DNA of 64,000 nucleotides from the NCBI RefSeq assembly GCF_014204795.1, contig NZ_JACHMB010000001.1:868001-932000 (forward strand), in the 5' to 3' direction. Position 1 is the stretch's first letter; every line of letters starts with the position of its first letter. Source of the DNA: Nonomuraea jabiensis. Lineage in GTDB: Bacteria; Actinomycetota; Actinomycetes; Streptosporangiales; Streptosporangiaceae. Below the pieces are notes generated by a model. That model did no database searches. It saw only the letters and a list, made by a program, of their open reading frames with translations, and was not told the origin of the DNA. The translations under genes and the position numbers were made by a program. Positions 62,792-64,000 of this stretch are shown one piece after another.

Positions 62792-63166
62792 TCAGGAGCG
62801 CTCGGGGCAGACGCAGAACAGGTGCCCGGCGGGGTCCTGGAGGACGATCCAGCCGACGCCGTCCTCCGTGACCCCCGGCTGGAACTCCGGCTTCGTGGCC
62901 CCCAGCGCGACGTACTCCTCCGCCGCCTTCTCCACGTCCGGCACCCGGAAGTCCAGGTGGAACTGCTTGTCCGGGCTCGGCCAGGTCACCGGCTTGCGGT
63001 CGGGGATCCGGCCGAAGTAGATGCTGGTGGTCCCGTTTCCCACGGCGGCGTACTCGTCCTCCGCGTACTGGATCTCCCACCCCGTGATCTCGTGGTAGAA
63101 CTCGGCCAGCTTCTTGGGCTCCGCGCAGTCGAGGGTGACGGCCAGGAGCTTCGCTTTCGTTGTCAT
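62792..63166 (-). CDS. VOC-family (glyoxalase/bleomycin-resistance-like) protein
   Basis: ATG at 63166; 124 residues. TTKAKLLAVTLDCAEPKKLAEFYHEITGWEI and FHLDFRVPDVEKAAEEYVALGATK with GWIVLQDPAGHLFCVCPERS form the paired beta-alpha-beta-beta-beta modules. Metal ligands would include His and Glu positions in the second module (FHLDF), but the first-module ligand is unclear. The role may be small-molecule binding and not catalysis. Confidence 0.88.
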   Translation of the reverse strand: MTTKAKLLAVTLDCAEPKKLAEFYHEITGWEIQYAEDEYAAVGNGTTSIYFGRIPDRKPVTWPSPDKQFHLDFRVPDVEKAAEEYVALGATKPEFQPGVTEDGVGWIVLQDPAGHLFCVCPERS

Positions 63167-63211
63167 GAGTCCAGGGTTCCAGCCGTACCTGTCATCTTCT
63201 GTCAGGTACGG

Positions 63212-64000
63212 CTAGCCGCGCCGGGTGGCGGCCGTCACACGCTTGAGGATGCGGTCCCACTCCGTGCCGAACGGGTTGTCCTGCACCAGGTACGTCCACG
63301 TCGCCGTCGGCCGCTTCAGATCGGGCTCGGGCGCCTCGAAGGACTCCAGCGAGCGCCGCTCCACCTCGGCCAGCAGCGACTTGTACTCGGCCACCGCCTC
63401 CCGGTGGAACTCGTCGACCGGGCTCATCCGGCCCAGCGCGCGCAGGTGGATGCCCTCGCGCAGGTCCGTCAGGAACGCCAGGTGCTCGGTCCAGCAGCGG
63501 TCGATGGCGTGCAGGACGATCTGGCGGGCGGTCTCGTCCCTGGTGTCCTCCGGCAGGGACGCCCAGCGTTCGGGATCGGCCGCGGACAGGGCCTTGGAGG
63601 CGGCGTCGCCGTGCAGGACCTTGTCGCGCCACTCCAGGATGAGCTCGCGCTGGTGCTCCAGGAGGCGGGTGTAACGCCACGTGTTGCGGTGGATCTCCAG
63701 GTTGACGCCCTCGGCGACGCGCTGGGCGTGGCCGACGAGGTAGGCGCCGCGCCGGTGGCGGACGATGCCGTCGGGGTCGGCGGCGGGCGGGCGCTCGTCG
63801 GGGACGAACTGGGTGATCAGGTCGTCCTGCGTGCTGACGAAGAAGACCGAGCCGCCCGGGTCGCCCTGGCGGCCGGCGCGCCCGCGGAGCTGGTCGTCGA
63901 GGCGGCTGCTGGCGTGGCGGCCTGAGCCGATCACGTACAGGCCGCCCAGCTCGGCGACGCCGTCCCCGAGGCGGATGTCGGTGCCGCGCCCGGCCATCTG
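63212..64000 (-). CDS. secA2: Accessory preprotein translocase SecA2, C-terminal part (5' end beyond the right edge)
   Basis: The frame is open to the edge with no true start in the window. It contains MAGRGTDIRLG (helicase motif V) and SSRLDDQLRGRAGRQGDPG (motif VI, arginine fingers), then FFVSTQDDLITQFVPDE, the helical scaffold ending ...VQDNPFGTEWDRILKRV. The standard SecA C-terminal zinc-binding tail is absent, which with the compact end fits SecA2 of actinomycetes. It drives ATP-dependent export of a subset of proteins through SecYEG. Confidence 0.88.
   Translation of the reverse strand, partial: QMAGRGTDIRLGDGVAELGGLYVIGSGRHASSRLDDQLRGRAGRQGDPGGSVFFVSTQDDLITQFVPDERPPAADPDGIVRHRRGAYLVGHAQRVAEGVNLEIHRNTWRYTRLLEHQRELILEWRDKVLHGDAASKALSAADPERWASLPEDTRDETARQIVLHAIDRCWTEHLAFLTDLREGIHLRALGRMSPVDEFHREAVAEYKSLLAEVERRSLESFEAPEPDLKRPTATWTYLVQDNPFGTEWDRILKRVTAATRRG

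Overview
The window looks like high-GC actinomycete chromosome. Supporting signs are GC-rich coding with GTG starts, DUF397 and DUF6907 proteins, a type I-E CRISPR repeat typical of actinomycetes, a SecA2-type translocase and long secreted RHS proteins. A Streptosporangiaceae-like host (Nonomuraea or a relative) is my inference, not a demonstrated assignment.

Positions 1-49,980 are accessory DNA. Two direct copies of a tRNA-Lys 3' half (37,922-37,971 and 49,931-49,980) suggest tandem genomic islands: a left one running off the window edge and a 12-kb right one. Ordinary chromosome seems to resume at about 50 kb.

1-17.3 kb: the start of one RHS gene at the left edge, a complete 7.5-kb RHS gene (9,659-17,149) with the same N-terminus and promoter, and nested insertion sequences between them. 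An IS3 element (1,528-5,836) carries an IS110 element inside orfA and an IS256 element inside orfB. An IS5-like element carries an IS1182 element. The complete RHS protein ends in a lysozyme-like domain, and a membrane-anchored protein encoded just downstream is a candidate immunity factor.

17.3-27.7 kb: gene debris and broken genes. A DUF6907 gene is split by a second IS3 element. A PD-(D/E)XK nuclease gene with a zinc-ribbon tail is split by an IS982 element. There are also a three-gene toxin-antitoxin-like cassette, a glycosyltransferase fragment, a second PD-(D/E)XK protein and a decayed integrase.

27.9-37.8 kb: a defence cluster with type I restriction-modification (hsdR, an AbiEi-like gene, hsdM, hsdS), a RadC operon, a DUF262/HNH protein and a restriction-endonuclease-like protein.

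38-49.9 kb (right island): a complete type III CBASS operon (CD-NTase, HORMA, TRIP13-like ATPase, SAVED nuclease) divergent from a fused HTH-ImmA/IrrE protease regulator. It is followed by a less familiar three-gene system: an EAD-trypsin protein, an EAD partner and a small helical protein. In CBASS the nucleotidyltransferase makes a signal when HORMA engages it, TRIP13 resets HORMA, and the SAVED protein binds the signal and cuts DNA.

50-64 kb: a short orphan type I-E CRISPR array, tRNA-Lys(CTT), a MoxR/VWA pair, a NERD membrane protein, a TetR regulator with matching operators at its own promoter and at a three-gene acyl-CoA dehydrogenase operon, a GNAT enzyme, a pseudokinase-WD40 membrane protein, an EamA transporter, a VOC protein and the C-terminal part of SecA2.
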